Shown: positions 7,749-16,089 of the stretch, one piece after another
How positions within the stretch are numbered: the stretch's first letter is position 1
Layout of the letters: the number at the start of each line of letters is the position of its first letter
Assembly (NCBI RefSeq): GCF_028764065.1
Contig: NZ_JACOFN010000002.1
Location: 62,001 to 126,000, forward strand
From: Fructobacillus sp. CRL 2054
GTDB taxonomy: Bacteria; Bacillota; Bacilli; Lactobacillales; Lactobacillaceae
Length of the DNA: 64,000 nt
Direction: 5' to 3'
Made by a program: the position numbers and the translations under genes
Notes under the pieces: generated by a model
Seen by the model: the letters and a program-made list of their open reading frames with translations, nothing else
Databases searched by the model: none
Told to the model about the DNA's origin: nothing

Positions 7749-9680
7749 ATGCGAATTAAAATGTATAAAAGTGGTAAAACATGGGTAACGACCGCGTTGT
7801 TAATAATGGGAATGACAGGTATGATTCAAGCTGGTCAATCTGTTTCAGCGAATGAAAATAATGTTCAAGATGCTGTTGTAAAGATTACCCATCCGGAAAA
7901 TGGATTTCAAACTGTTGATGGTAAACAATATTATTATGAAAATAACCAGCTTGTTACAAATACTCAGAAAAATATTGATGGAAAAATATACGATTTTGCT
8001 GCAGATGGAGTAGCTACTGTTAAAGATGGACTTGTTAAGATTTCCGATCAAGATGGTTATGCTTACTATAAGGAGGGGGTGCGCGTCACTAATCAATTTG
8101 TAACTGTTGATAACAATACGTATTATTTTGGTCAATACGGTGAATCATATTCTGGTTTACATACAATTGGTGCTGATGAATATTATTTTGGAGATGACCA
8201 TAGTTTTACGCTTCGTCGTTCAATTGATAACATTACGATTAATAATGTACCTTATAAAATTGATAGTGAGGGTCGACTAACTGCTATTCATGGTATTTTA
8301 TGGGGATTTGGTGATTCCACAACTGTAGGGTGGAATCCCTACAACGATGGTAGTCATTCTTATGATTACTATGCGGCGCAGGCATTACAGATGCTGTATA
8401 AAAATACTTCTGCTTATTCTGGTACACAGATTGGTCAAGATATGGTCTGGATGACGGATCAAGCTGTTTCTGATCCATCTTTTACTAAAGCAACAGATAT
8501 AGTTATTGCTATGGGTGTTAATGATTCAAACTATGGGAATCAAAATATTAATACCATTGCGCAGATTTTTCAGGATTCAATTCGACGTTTGCACGCAGCC
8601 AATCCCAATATTAAGATTCACATTTTGTTACCACAAGGTGATTTTTTGAATGGGCGTAATAATGACACCATTAATGCAGATGGCTTTTCAATGAATCAGT
8701 TGAAAAATGTTTTGACCATGATTGGCAATAGCATGGGAATCGATGTTATTGATGCAGGAGTTGTAACAAACGAAAATCATAATGAAACGATTCCGGATGG
8801 TGTTCATCCAACAAATGCTACTTATAAGGCAATTGCAGAAAAAGTTGCTTCTGCTATTTTGAACGATAATCAGCAGTATCAAGATAATGCTCAGCACTAC
8901 GATCTAGGAAATGTTTCGGGATATGTAAATACACTTACGGGTTGGCGTTGGCTTGAAAATGGTAAAGCCTATACAGGGTTCCGTTACTATATGGGCACAT
9001 ATTATTGGTTTGTGAATGGCGTCCGCCAAAATAGAGGCTGGCATGAAATTTGGGGACATTTATATTACACCGATGATAATGGTCGTGCGGTGCAGGGAAT
9101 TTATAACATTAATGGCCAAAATTTTGATTTTGGTAATGACGGAACTTATTATATGCGATCGACGGGCTACCTCTATGATGGGTCGTCACAAAATGGTGGT
9201 TATCGTTGGTATGAAAATGGCCAACTTTTCTCTGGATTCCGTTACTATATGGGAACCTATTATTGGTTTGTAGATGGTGTTCGTCAGAATGCTGGCTGGC
9301 GCCAGGCATGGGGGCTTACTTACTATACCGATGAAAATGGCCGTGCAGTTCAAGGAATACAAATTATTGATGGTCAAGTCTATAATTTTGGAACTGATGG
9401 AACATACTATAAGCGGCCAGTTAATGGTTATGTGTACGATGGATCAGCTTATAATGGTGGTTATCGTTGGTATGAAGATGGTCAACTTTTCACAGGTTTC
9501 CGTTATTACATGGGTACTTATTATTGGTTTGTTGATGGTGTTCGTCAAAATGAAGGATGGCGACATGCTTGGGGATACACATATTGGACTGATAAGAATG
9601 GACGAGCGGTACAAGGTGACCAAATAATTAATGGTCAGCATTATTTCTTTGGAACTGATGGAACTTACTATCTTCGATAG
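7749..9680 (+). CDS. Secreted SGNH/GDSL hydrolase with three aromatic repeats
   Basis: 643 residues. The N-terminus KMYKSGKTWVTT is a KxYKxGKxW-type signal peptide (about 1-34). Residues 45-180 are YG-type short repeats (TVDGKQYYYENNQ and similar). An SGNH hydrolase domain (about 181-372) follows: block I GFGDSTT with Ser190, block III GVND (256-259), block V DGVH with Asp350 and His353. Such enzymes remove acyl groups from sugars, polysaccharides or lipids. Residues 391-643 are three copies of the repeat shared by the GH25, GH68 and C39-like proteins. With a membrane acyltransferase 2.5 kb downstream, O-deacylation of the local polymer is a plausible role (inference). SD is AGGAGAAGG; own terminator. 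Confidence 0.88.
   Translation: MRIKMYKSGKTWVTTALLIMGMTGMIQAGQSVSANENNVQDAVVKITHPENGFQTVDGKQYYYENNQLVTNTQKNIDGKIYDFAADGVATVKDGLVKISDQDGYAYYKEGVRVTNQFVTVDNNTYYFGQYGESYSGLHTIGADEYYFGDDHSFTLRRSIDNITINNVPYKIDSEGRLTAIHGILWGFGDSTTVGWNPYNDGSHSYDYYAAQALQMLYKNTSAYSGTQIGQDMVWMTDQAVSDPSFTKATDIVIAMGVNDSNYGNQNINTIAQIFQDSIRRLHAANPNIKIHILLPQGDFLNGRNNDTINADGFSMNQLKNVLTMIGNSMGIDVIDAGVVTNENHNETIPDGVHPTNATYKAIAEKVASAILNDNQQYQDNAQHYDLGNVSGYVNTLTGWRWLENGKAYTGFRYYMGTYYWFVNGVRQNRGWHEIWGHLYYTDDNGRAVQGIYNINGQNFDFGNDGTYYMRSTGYLYDGSSQNGGYRWYENGQLFSGFRYYMGTYYWFVDGVRQNAGWRQAWGLTYYTDENGRAVQGIQIIDGQVYNFGTDGTYYKRPVNGYVYDGSAYNGGYRWYEDGQLFTGFRYYMGTYYWFVDGVRQNEGWRHAWGYTYWTDKNGRAVQGDQIINGQHYFFGTDGTYYLR
8919..9677 (+). repeat. 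Aromatic repeat array, 3 units (SGNH protein)
   Basis: Units 8919-9164 (82 codons), 9165-9425 (87) and 9426-9677 (84). Internal units end in YYKRP or YYMRST, the last in YYLR, the same rule as in the other arrays. Confidence 0.9.
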
Positions 9681-9704
9681 TATATATAGTTTTTAAAAGA
9701 AAAT

Positions 9705-9741
9705 AAAAAAATAAATGGTTTCTTGCCATTTATTTTTTTTT
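9705..9741 (+). terminator. Rho-independent terminator after the SGNH gene
   Basis: A-rich stem AAAAAATAAATGG / CCATTTATTTTTT with a 7-base loop and nine T. Confidence 0.85.
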
Positions 9742-9783
9742 CGATATTCTGTTAAAGTGTTTTAAATAAGGAGAAGTGTAAAA

Positions 9784-9816
9784 ATGTCTAGTAAGAAAGT
9801 ATATGATAAAAAATGA
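9784..9816 (+). other. Decapeptide frame overlapping the start of the GH68 gene
   Basis: An ATG at 9784 follows a strong SD (AAGGAG, about 9770) and encodes MSSKKVYDKK before TGA at 9814-9816. Its stop overlaps the GH68 ATG (9813) as ATGA. The last two codons are a run of six A. One extra A, or a -1 shift on the run, would fuse the decapeptide in frame to the GH68 signal peptide. It may be a leader giving coupled translation, a slippery or variable tract, or the true N-terminus with a one-base loss. Confidence 0.45.
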
Positions 9817-12050
9817 AAAGTAAGTTTATTATCTTTAAAGTGTTAAGTGCCATTATAAGTATTGCTGTGTTGGGTACTGTATACAGTAAACCTGCTGATG
9901 CTAGTTTGCATTATACAAGAGCAGATCTTCGTTCCATTATTGATTCGGTGGGGAATTCTGACTTTCGGGCTCCGCAGGTAGAGACAGATGCCTTAAGAAA
10001 GGATATTACTGGGGTGACCGGGAAGAATCCAAGTGGTCAAACTGTTCGATTAAATGTTGGGGATACTTGGCATATTCAAAATCCAGATGGTACAGTAGCA
10101 AATTATCATGGATATAGACTAGTAGCTGGAATTACATGGTTATCGGACCACAGTACACCATGGTATTATTCAAGAATAGGGCTATTTGCTCAAAAGATTG
10201 GTGATGATCAGGATATTTCTTCTTGGAAGTATTTAGGATATGTCTTTAATGATTTTGGAGAGGGAAAACTAGGTAATTCCGATGTGCCCCTAAATAAGAT
10301 TACTGCAGAGTGGTCTGGTTCATCGGTCTTATTAAATCCAAATGATGATTCATTAAGATTTATTTATACGAACTTTTCTTCAACGGGGCAGTATTTAACA
10401 ACAGCAAAAGTTTCCGTGGTACCGCAAAATGGTAATGATTGGAATTCTGGATTGAAAATCGATCATTCAAAAACAACAGATCATAAAACCGTATTTGGCG
10501 GAGATGGTTCGAAATATGCAAAAGCAGCAACTGGTGGCATTGATAAAACAGCCATGCGTGATCCACATATTATTTATGACAATGGTCAACCATATGTTGT
10601 ATTCCAAGGAAGTACAGGTAGTTCAGCAGATCAGGCCGGGGAAAATAATTTAACTAATCGTCAGTATTATGGTTTAAGTGATGCTGATTATCAACAATTT
10701 GTGAATAAGATAAGAAATCAAAAGGGGAGCGATTTATATACTAGGGTTTTAGAATCAAATAGTACAATTGGAATTATTAAATTAAATTCTGATTTTTCTG
10801 TAAACCAAGTTTTTGATCCTTTGGTTACCTTTAATGGAACCGGAATCGAAATGGAACGTGCAAATATATTTGAAAAAAATGGAAAATGGTATATTTTCGC
10901 AACTAGTCATGGCAGTCATTTAGCAACTCAAAATAAAAAAATTAATCACGGACAAATTCAATATATGTTTGGATTTGTTTCAGACAATGGAATTACTGGT
11001 AATTATAAGCCATTAAATGGTAATGGCTTAGTGCTTGCGAGTGATGATCAAACCGGAAATTGGGAATATTCATTTTTAGTAATACCTAACGATAATAAAA
11101 GCAATCGCTTTATGATTACTTCGTTTTTGAATAATCGAACTTTTGCTCCAAGTTATGAAATGGAAATTAATGGTAATAGTACTAAGATTCTTAATGATAA
11201 AGTTTTTAACCAAGGTGCACTAACACCAGACGGAAAAAGCTTTAAAACAATTCCGCAAAAAAGTCAAAATTTCTCCGGATATCTTGCTGATGGAAGTGCT
11301 GATAATGGTGGATTTCGTTGGTATGAAAATAACAAACTATTTACTGGTTTCCGTTATTATATGGGAACTTATTATTGGTTTGATGATGGTGTTCGGCAAG
11401 ATAATCAGTTCCATGAAGCATGGGGACATTTGTATTATACTGATGCGAATGGTCGTGCCGTGCAAGGTGACCAAGTAATTAATGGACAGCATTATAATTT
11501 TGGTAACGACGGAACATACTATATGCGATCTACTGGATATTTCTATGATGGCTCATCTGAAAATGGTGGGTATCGTTGGTATGAGAATGGTCAATTGTAT
11601 ACTGGATTCCGATATTATATGGGAACATACTATTGGTTTGTAAATGGTGTCCGTCAGAATGCCGGTTGGCGCCAAGCGTGGGGACTTACGTATTACACTG
11701 ATGCGAATGGCCGTGCCGTACAAGGTATTCAGATAATTGATGGTCAAATATATAATTTTGGAACTGATGGTACGTATTATAAGCGCCCTTTGCAAGGTTA
11801 CATTGCTGATGGTAGTGGGTACAATGGTGGTTACCGTTGGTATGAAAATGGTCAGCTTTTTTCTGGCTTCCGTTATTATATGGGAACCTATTATTGGTTT
11901 GTAAATGGTGTCCGTCAGAATGCCGGTTGGCGTCAAGCATGGGGACTTACGTATTATACTGATGCGAATGGTCGTGCCGTACAAGGAAATCAAGTGATTG
12001 ATGGACAACATTATTTCTTTGGAACTGATGGTACTTATTACCTTCGCTAA
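9813..12050 (+). CDS. Secreted GH68 fructansucrase-like protein with three aromatic repeats
   Basis: 745 residues. Signal peptide 1-30 (ends ADA), GH68 catalytic domain about 34-480, three repeats 489-745. GH68 enzymes move fructose from sucrose onto fructan or water. Seen: nucleophile region VGDTW (Asp84), EWSGSS (167-171), transition-state stabiliser RDPH (Asp250), acid/base region IEMER (Glu348), and WEYS and TFAPSYE near the end. Departures from levansucrases: VWDSWP is here VGDTWH, and FEANTG is VFQGSTG (Gln265). The three catalytic acids remain, so activity is possible with altered specificity. The ATG has no good SD of its own; translation probably depends on the upstream decapeptide frame. 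No LPXTG. Confidence 0.85.
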   Translation: MKSKFIIFKVLSAIISIAVLGTVYSKPADASLHYTRADLRSIIDSVGNSDFRAPQVETDALRKDITGVTGKNPSGQTVRLNVGDTWHIQNPDGTVANYHGYRLVAGITWLSDHSTPWYYSRIGLFAQKIGDDQDISSWKYLGYVFNDFGEGKLGNSDVPLNKITAEWSGSSVLLNPNDDSLRFIYTNFSSTGQYLTTAKVSVVPQNGNDWNSGLKIDHSKTTDHKTVFGGDGSKYAKAATGGIDKTAMRDPHIIYDNGQPYVVFQGSTGSSADQAGENNLTNRQYYGLSDADYQQFVNKIRNQKGSDLYTRVLESNSTIGIIKLNSDFSVNQVFDPLVTFNGTGIEMERANIFEKNGKWYIFATSHGSHLATQNKKINHGQIQYMFGFVSDNGITGNYKPLNGNGLVLASDDQTGNWEYSFLVIPNDNKSNRFMITSFLNNRTFAPSYEMEINGNSTKILNDKVFNQGALTPDGKSFKTIPQKSQNFSGYLADGSADNGGFRWYENNKLFTGFRYYMGTYYWFDDGVRQDNQFHEAWGHLYYTDANGRAVQGDQVINGQHYNFGNDGTYYMRSTGYFYDGSSENGGYRWYENGQLYTGFRYYMGTYYWFVNGVRQNAGWRQAWGLTYYTDANGRAVQGIQIIDGQIYNFGTDGTYYKRPLQGYIADGSGYNGGYRWYENGQLFSGFRYYMGTYYWFVNGVRQNAGWRQAWGLTYYTDANGRAVQGNQVIDGQHYFFGTDGTYYLR
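11277..12047 (+). repeat. Aromatic repeat array, 3 units (GH68 protein)
   Basis: Units 11277-11534 (86 codons), 11535-11795 (87) and 11796-12047 (84). Units 2 and 3 share a GVRQNAGWRQAWGLTYYTDANGRAVQG stretch that is nearly identical at DNA level, a good substrate for unit loss or gain by recombination. Confidence 0.9.
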
Positions 12051-12059
12051 AAGAGTTAG

Positions 12060-12090
12060 AGTCGTTGGATTATTTTCCTTCGGCTTTTCT
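12060..12090 (+). terminator. Probable weak terminator after the first GH68 gene
   Basis: AGTCGTTGGA pairs with TCCTTCGGCT, with one T-G pair and a two-base internal mismatch, followed by a T-rich stretch. Weaker than the other terminators in the island. Confidence 0.5.
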
Positions 12091-12159
12091 TTTTATTTAC
12101 TTATATATATAATGAATAGGTTAATAAAATATAATTATTTATTCGTTGAGAGGGATAAA

Positions 12160-13197
12160 ATGAAACGTCGTTATTATTATTTAGATGTATTGAATATCTT
12201 GGCAACATTTGCGGTAGTGATGTTACATTGTTCTGGATTTGCTTTTACTAATTCTTTTGGAGTTCGATGGGATTTTACCGTTATTATTCAAGTGCTTTTT
12301 ATTTTTGCAGTTCCTATTTTCTTGATGATTTCAGCAGCAAATATTTTAAATTATCGAGAACGTGAAACTACTGAAATTTTTTTTAAGAAAAGATTTAAGC
12401 GAATTGCCACTCCTTTTCTTGTTTGGTCTGTGGTTTGGTTTTTTTACTTTAATCATTATGATTGGCATTATTCAATTAAAAATTTAAACACATACAGTCG
12501 ATTATTTGATGGCTTATTGCATGGAACGATTCAGCCAATTTTTTGGTTCTTTTATTTAATTATTGGTTTCTATTTATCCGTTCCTGTTTTAAGTAAGATA
12601 TTCATTAAGGAAAATAAAACTACTATTCAATATTTAATATTATTAAATTTAATTGTAGTAGGAATATGTGGGTATTATTATCAAATTAAGCAACAGCCAG
12701 CTTTATCAATTGAAGGATATTTAAGTATTGGAAGCGCAGGTTCAATTGGAATTTTTTCAATAGGCTGGTATTTACATAACTTTTCTCTAGATTACAAAAA
12801 GAAATTTTTGTATTATTTTGGAGTTACTTCAGCAATTTTAATGATTATGTTGACTATTTACTTGTCACATAAGAGAGGTGAATACCAAAGAAATGTTTAT
12901 AGTATATGGGGAATTATGGGGTTAGCTTGGTCAGCTACGATTTTTGAATTTATTAAGGATAAGTTATTCGATTGGAATCCTAATCAACGTATAAAGACAA
13001 TTCTACGTAACTTGTCTGGCGCTTCTCTTGGTGTTTATGTTATCCATTATTTTTTCGTTGATCATGTTGACCGCTACCATCTAATTGCTAATAATTCATT
13101 ATTGCATTTATTTATTCTACCTATTATTATATGGGCTGTATCAATTAGTATTATTATGCTAATTAAAAAAGTTCCATACTTGAAGAGAACTGTATAA
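12160..13197 (+). CDS. Membrane acyltransferase (acyltransferase_3 family)
   Basis: 345-residue polytopic protein with about ten hydrophobic helices. The N-terminus YYYLDVLNILATFAVVMLHCSG has the family's first-helix pattern with a conserved His (VMLH) and the R-[YF]-x-R-I-x-x-P segment as RFKRIATPFLVW. The C-terminal SLGVYVIHYFF is also typical. These proteins move acyl groups (acetyl, succinyl) across the membrane onto sugars of polysaccharides or wall polymers. The start is ATG 12160 with GAGAGGG upstream; the longer frame overlaps the GH68 gene and has no SD. Single-gene unit with its own terminator, next to an SGNH esterase gene, so a paired add/remove function is a reasonable inference. 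Confidence 0.85.
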   Translation: MKRRYYYLDVLNILATFAVVMLHCSGFAFTNSFGVRWDFTVIIQVLFIFAVPIFLMISAANILNYRERETTEIFFKKRFKRIATPFLVWSVVWFFYFNHYDWHYSIKNLNTYSRLFDGLLHGTIQPIFWFFYLIIGFYLSVPVLSKIFIKENKTTIQYLILLNLIVVGICGYYYQIKQQPALSIEGYLSIGSAGSIGIFSIGWYLHNFSLDYKKKFLYYFGVTSAILMIMLTIYLSHKRGEYQRNVYSIWGIMGLAWSATIFEFIKDKLFDWNPNQRIKTILRNLSGASLGVYVIHYFFVDHVDRYHLIANNSLLHLFILPIIIWAVSISIIMLIKKVPYLKRTV

Positions 13198-13201
13198 AAA
13201 G

Positions 13202-13227
13202 AAACGCATGTTATGTGCGTTTTTTTT
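13202..13227 (+). terminator. Rho-independent terminator after the acyltransferase gene
   Basis: Stem AAACGCA / TGCGTTT with a 7-base loop, followed by T run. Confidence 0.8.
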
Positions 13228-13285
13228 AGTAAAGACTTAACTAAATATTAAGACTATATATTGTAAAATATTAAGGATAAGCAAA

Positions 13286-13318
13286 ATGAAATGGATTTCA
13301 ATTTATGCAAGTTGCTAA
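13286..13318 (+). other. Decapeptide frame overlapping the start of wzx
   Basis: The SD TAAGGA (13272-13277) is 8 bases before an ATG at 13286 that encodes MKWISIYASC and stops inside wzx. The wzx ATG (13305) is 27 bases from that SD. The space between also forms an AT-rich hairpin (AAA-TGAAA / TTTCA-TTT with one mismatch, 13283-13304) that ends right before the wzx ATG. Either leader translation or a looped-out spacer could explain initiation. Confidence 0.35.
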
Positions 13319-14747
13319 AAACTATTTATACAATGCAGCCTACCAGTTGCTAAATATTATTGTCCCAATTATTACTCTGCCATACTTGGCGCGAGTTCTT
13401 GGTAAAGATGGAGTAGGTATTGCCTCTTGGACCAACTCATTGGTAACTTATTTTCTGCTTATTGCTTCATTGGGTATCGTTACCTATGGATCACGTGAAA
13501 TTGCCTATATTCATGATGATGAAGAGTTGCGACAGAAAAAGTTCTGGGAAATTCAAATTATCCATTTTCTTGCAGGTGCCGTAGCAGTAGTGCTTTATAT
13601 TGCATTTATTTATGCTGGTGGGGCAATGAACTCTAGAATACATAATAATGAGCTATTCTTGTGGTACCAAATTTGGGTTATCTTTTCAGGTATTCTTGAT
13701 ATCTCATGGTATTTCATGGGATTACAAGATTTCAAAAAAACAGTTTTACGTAATATGATGATTAAACTGTTAATGACTGTTTTGATTTTTGTTTTAGTTA
13801 AGACACCCAATGATGTTGGTGCTTATATTCTTTTATTAGCGCTCTCTCAAGTTGTTGGTAACCTTTCCATGTGGTTTTATTTAATTGGAAAGTTTAAGTT
13901 TCCAAAGCTTTCTTCCTTGGAGTTCAATGTTCACTGGAAACCTGTTTTCTTAATGTTTCTACCAACGATTGCAACACAGATCTATTTACAATTAAATAAA
14001 ACGATGCTGCCATTCATGACAGGCTCAACTGCTTCTTCAGGTATCTATGACAATGCGGATAAAATTATCAAAGTTTGCCTTGCTCTCGTTACATCTGTTG
14101 GAATGGTGATGCTTCCACGCATGTCGGCGCATTTTGCAGCAGGTGAAAATGAACAAATGAAAAAGGCGATACATTCATCTATGGATTTTGTTTCTGCCAT
14201 TGCCATCCCTCTAGCAACAGGAATCGCAGCAGTTGGCCCAACAGCAATGCTTTGGTTCCTAGGTAGGTCATGGGGAGAAGTTGGGACCGCGTTAGTGTTG
14301 TTGACACCGATTATCGTTTTCATTGGTTGGTCAAATGTTATTGGTAATCAGTTCTTGATTCCTACTAAACGTTTAAATGATTATACGTGGTCAGTTACCT
14401 TTGGAGCGGTATTAAACATCTTCTTAAACTTCTTCTTTATTTATCTTTGGGGAGTGGAAGGTGCAGCCGTTGCAACTGCCTTATCAGAATTGGCTGTGAT
14501 TGGCTATCAGCTAGTTGTTACGCGTCACGATATGCCGATAATGAAGCATTTTGTTGGACTGTGGCGTTATATTGTAGCAGCGGCAATTATGTATGTAGCT
14601 GTCACCGTAGTTGTAGACATGCATGGCATTGGGATTCTCTCAACGTTAATTGAGTCGATTATTGGTGTTATTGTGTACTTACTTGTTTTGGTATTACTAC
14701 GTGCACCAATCCTAAAGCAGTTGAAGGGAACGCTGTTCTTCCGGTAA
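13305..14747 (+). CDS. Polysaccharide repeat-unit flippase (Wzx)
   Basis: 480-residue protein with about 12-14 hydrophobic helices. The N-terminus MQVAKNYLYNAAYQLLNIIVP and ITLPYLARVLGKDGVG are characteristic of RfbX/Wzx flippases of the MOP superfamily, which move undecaprenyl-linked oligosaccharide across the membrane. This is the first gene of the long polysaccharide operon. Family members begin exactly at this ATG, although its SD spacing is unusual. Partners in the operon are the priming transferase, Wzz-like protein and Wzy-like polymerase. Confidence 0.92.
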   Translation: MQVAKNYLYNAAYQLLNIIVPIITLPYLARVLGKDGVGIASWTNSLVTYFLLIASLGIVTYGSREIAYIHDDEELRQKKFWEIQIIHFLAGAVAVVLYIAFIYAGGAMNSRIHNNELFLWYQIWVIFSGILDISWYFMGLQDFKKTVLRNMMIKLLMTVLIFVLVKTPNDVGAYILLLALSQVVGNLSMWFYLIGKFKFPKLSSLEFNVHWKPVFLMFLPTIATQIYLQLNKTMLPFMTGSTASSGIYDNADKIIKVCLALVTSVGMVMLPRMSAHFAAGENEQMKKAIHSSMDFVSAIAIPLATGIAAVGPTAMLWFLGRSWGEVGTALVLLTPIIVFIGWSNVIGNQFLIPTKRLNDYTWSVTFGAVLNIFLNFFFIYLWGVEGAAVATALSELAVIGYQLVVTRHDMPIMKHFVGLWRYIVAAAIMYVAVTVVVDMHGIGILSTLIESIIGVIVYLLVLVLLRAPILKQLKGTLFFR

Positions 14748-14758
14748 ACTTTTTTTTC

Positions 14759-14767
14759 TGGTATAAT
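14759..14767 (+). promoter_or_regulatory. Internal extended -10 promoter before the priming transferase
   Basis: TG (14759-14760), one base, TATAAT (14762-14767), in the 62-base gap after wzx and preceded by a T run. It could drive the operon from the priming transferase onward. Confidence 0.5.
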
Positions 14768-14809
14768 TAGCGGTTGTGTACAAATAATTTATTAATGGAG
14801 AATGGGGCA

Positions 14810-15442
14810 ATGAAAGAAATCTTGTTCTATCGTCTTCCCAAACGTTTATTAGATATTATTGTGTCCTTAGTAGCATTGGTGGTCTTTTCACCATTGTTTC
14901 TAATTATTGGACTTTGGATTAAATTCTCGGCGGGAACATCACATGTTTTCTATAGCCAAGACCGTGTTGGTAAGGGTGGAAAGCATTTTAAAATTTATAA
15001 GTTTCAATCAATGGTTGATAATGCTGACGAGATCTTGAAGTCGGATAAGGAATTGTACCAACGATTTGTAGAAAATGGATATAAACTACCAACGAAGGAA
15101 GATCCACGTATTACAAAGATTGGGGCAGTTCTTCGTCATACTTCACTAGATGAATTACCACAGTTTTGGAATACATTGATTGGAAATATGACTATTATTG
15201 GGCCACGACCAGTTGTTGAAAAAGAACTAGTTGAGTATGGTAGCCAGGAAAGAATTGATAAGTTTTTATCAGTTAAACCCGGAGTCTTTGGCTTATGGCA
15301 AGCATCAGGGCGTTCAAACATTGGCTATCCTGAACGCGCTAACATTGAGTTAGAGTATGTGGATGAAGCTAACCTTGGTTTAGATTTTAAAATTATGTTT
15401 TTAACAGTCATCGCAATTTTAAAGGGCGATGGTGCATATTAG
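14810..15442 (+). CDS. Priming sugar-phosphate transferase (undecaprenyl-phosphate sugar phosphotransferase)
   Basis: 210 residues, the short catalytic form of the WbaP/CpsE family with one N-terminal membrane helix (about 14-36) and no extra N-terminal membrane domain. It starts repeat-unit assembly by moving sugar-1-phosphate from a UDP-sugar to undecaprenyl phosphate. Seen: YKFQSM, DPRITKIGAVLRHTSLDELPQFWN, IIGPRP and KPGVFGLWQASGRS. The sugar (galactose or glucose most often) cannot be read from sequence. Start is ATG 14810 with ATGGAG/GGGG SD; the longer frame upstream has no SD. Confidence 0.92.
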   Translation: MKEILFYRLPKRLLDIIVSLVALVVFSPLFLIIGLWIKFSAGTSHVFYSQDRVGKGGKHFKIYKFQSMVDNADEILKSDKELYQRFVENGYKLPTKEDPRITKIGAVLRHTSLDELPQFWNTLIGNMTIIGPRPVVEKELVEYGSQERIDKFLSVKPGVFGLWQASGRSNIGYPERANIELEYVDEANLGLDFKIMFLTVIAILKGDGAY

Positions 15443-15456
15443 GTTTGGAGAGTAAA

Positions 15457-16080
15457 ATGGATTTTTCGTTTACCGATTTAATGAAACGCTTTTGGAAGTA
15501 TAGTTGGACAATTGTTCTGACAATGCTAGTATTTGCAGCTGCAGGTTTTGCATATGCGAAGTCTGCTAAGACAATTACTAATTATTCAGCTTCCCGTTTG
15601 GTATTAGTTGCCAAGAACAACACTGATGTGAAGGATCCAAATTCACGTTTTTCTGCTGATAAGTCATTGTTGCCAACTTACCAGAAGTTAGCTCAAGATG
15701 ATGCTATCGTTTCTGAAGTACAGAAAGAATTGCCTTACACTCTCTCAAAGCAAGAAATTTCATCAGCTGTTGTTGTTGAAAACCCAGTTGATACCTTAAT
15801 GCTTTCTTTTAAAGCATCAGGAGCAACACCTTATAAAGCTAAGACATTAGCTAACATTTATGCTGATGTTTTCTCAAATATTGCTCCACAACTATATGCA
15901 GACATGGGTAAGCCTGATTTGCTTGCTAAGGCAACTGGTTCAGATGTGACTCGTTCAGGAATGAAGTCTGCAAAGAAGTTAACTGTATTTGGTGCAGTTG
16001 CTGGTTTGATTATCTCAATGTTTATTGTGTTGCTTACCGGTATTCGTCGTAATTATAAAGAAGCTAAGAAGCAAGGATAA
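15457..16080 (+). CDS. Wzz-like chain-length protein
   Basis: 207 residues with two membrane helices (about 14-36 and 178-198) around an extracytoplasmic domain, the form of Wzz/CapA-type polysaccharide co-polymerases that control chain length. FSFTDLMKRFWKYSWTIV is the typical start. The proline-rich motif near helix 2 is weak, and no BY-kinase or phosphotyrosine phosphatase gene follows, unlike many Gram-positive EPS operons. The start is ATG 15457 with TTGGAG 6 bases before. The gap to the priming transferase is 14 bases. Confidence 0.82.
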   Translation: MDFSFTDLMKRFWKYSWTIVLTMLVFAAAGFAYAKSAKTITNYSASRLVLVAKNNTDVKDPNSRFSADKSLLPTYQKLAQDDAIVSEVQKELPYTLSKQEISSAVVVENPVDTLMLSFKASGATPYKAKTLANIYADVFSNIAPQLYADMGKPDLLAKATGSDVTRSGMKSAKKLTVFGAVAGLIISMFIVLLTGIRRNYKEAKKQG

Positions 16081-16089
16081 TCTGTCGGC

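Noticed and set aside
9016-9627. Overlapping plus-strand frames in the second frame of the repeats (Met-rich proteins)
   Set aside because: They come from the repetitive codon pattern of the real gene, have no SD and no recognisable features.
11553-12011. 152-codon open frame on the minus strand inside the GH68 repeat array (with similar ones at 9109-9309, 9444-9641 and 27019-27216)
   Set aside because: These are antisense shadows of the repeats; the repeated codon pattern keeps the opposite strand free of stops, so the same false frame appears under each array. No SD or family features.
6920-12047. Periodic repeats considered as a CRISPR array or mobile repeat
   Set aside because: The units are 246-261 bases, coding, in frame and end to end within proteins; there are no short repeats with unique spacers.
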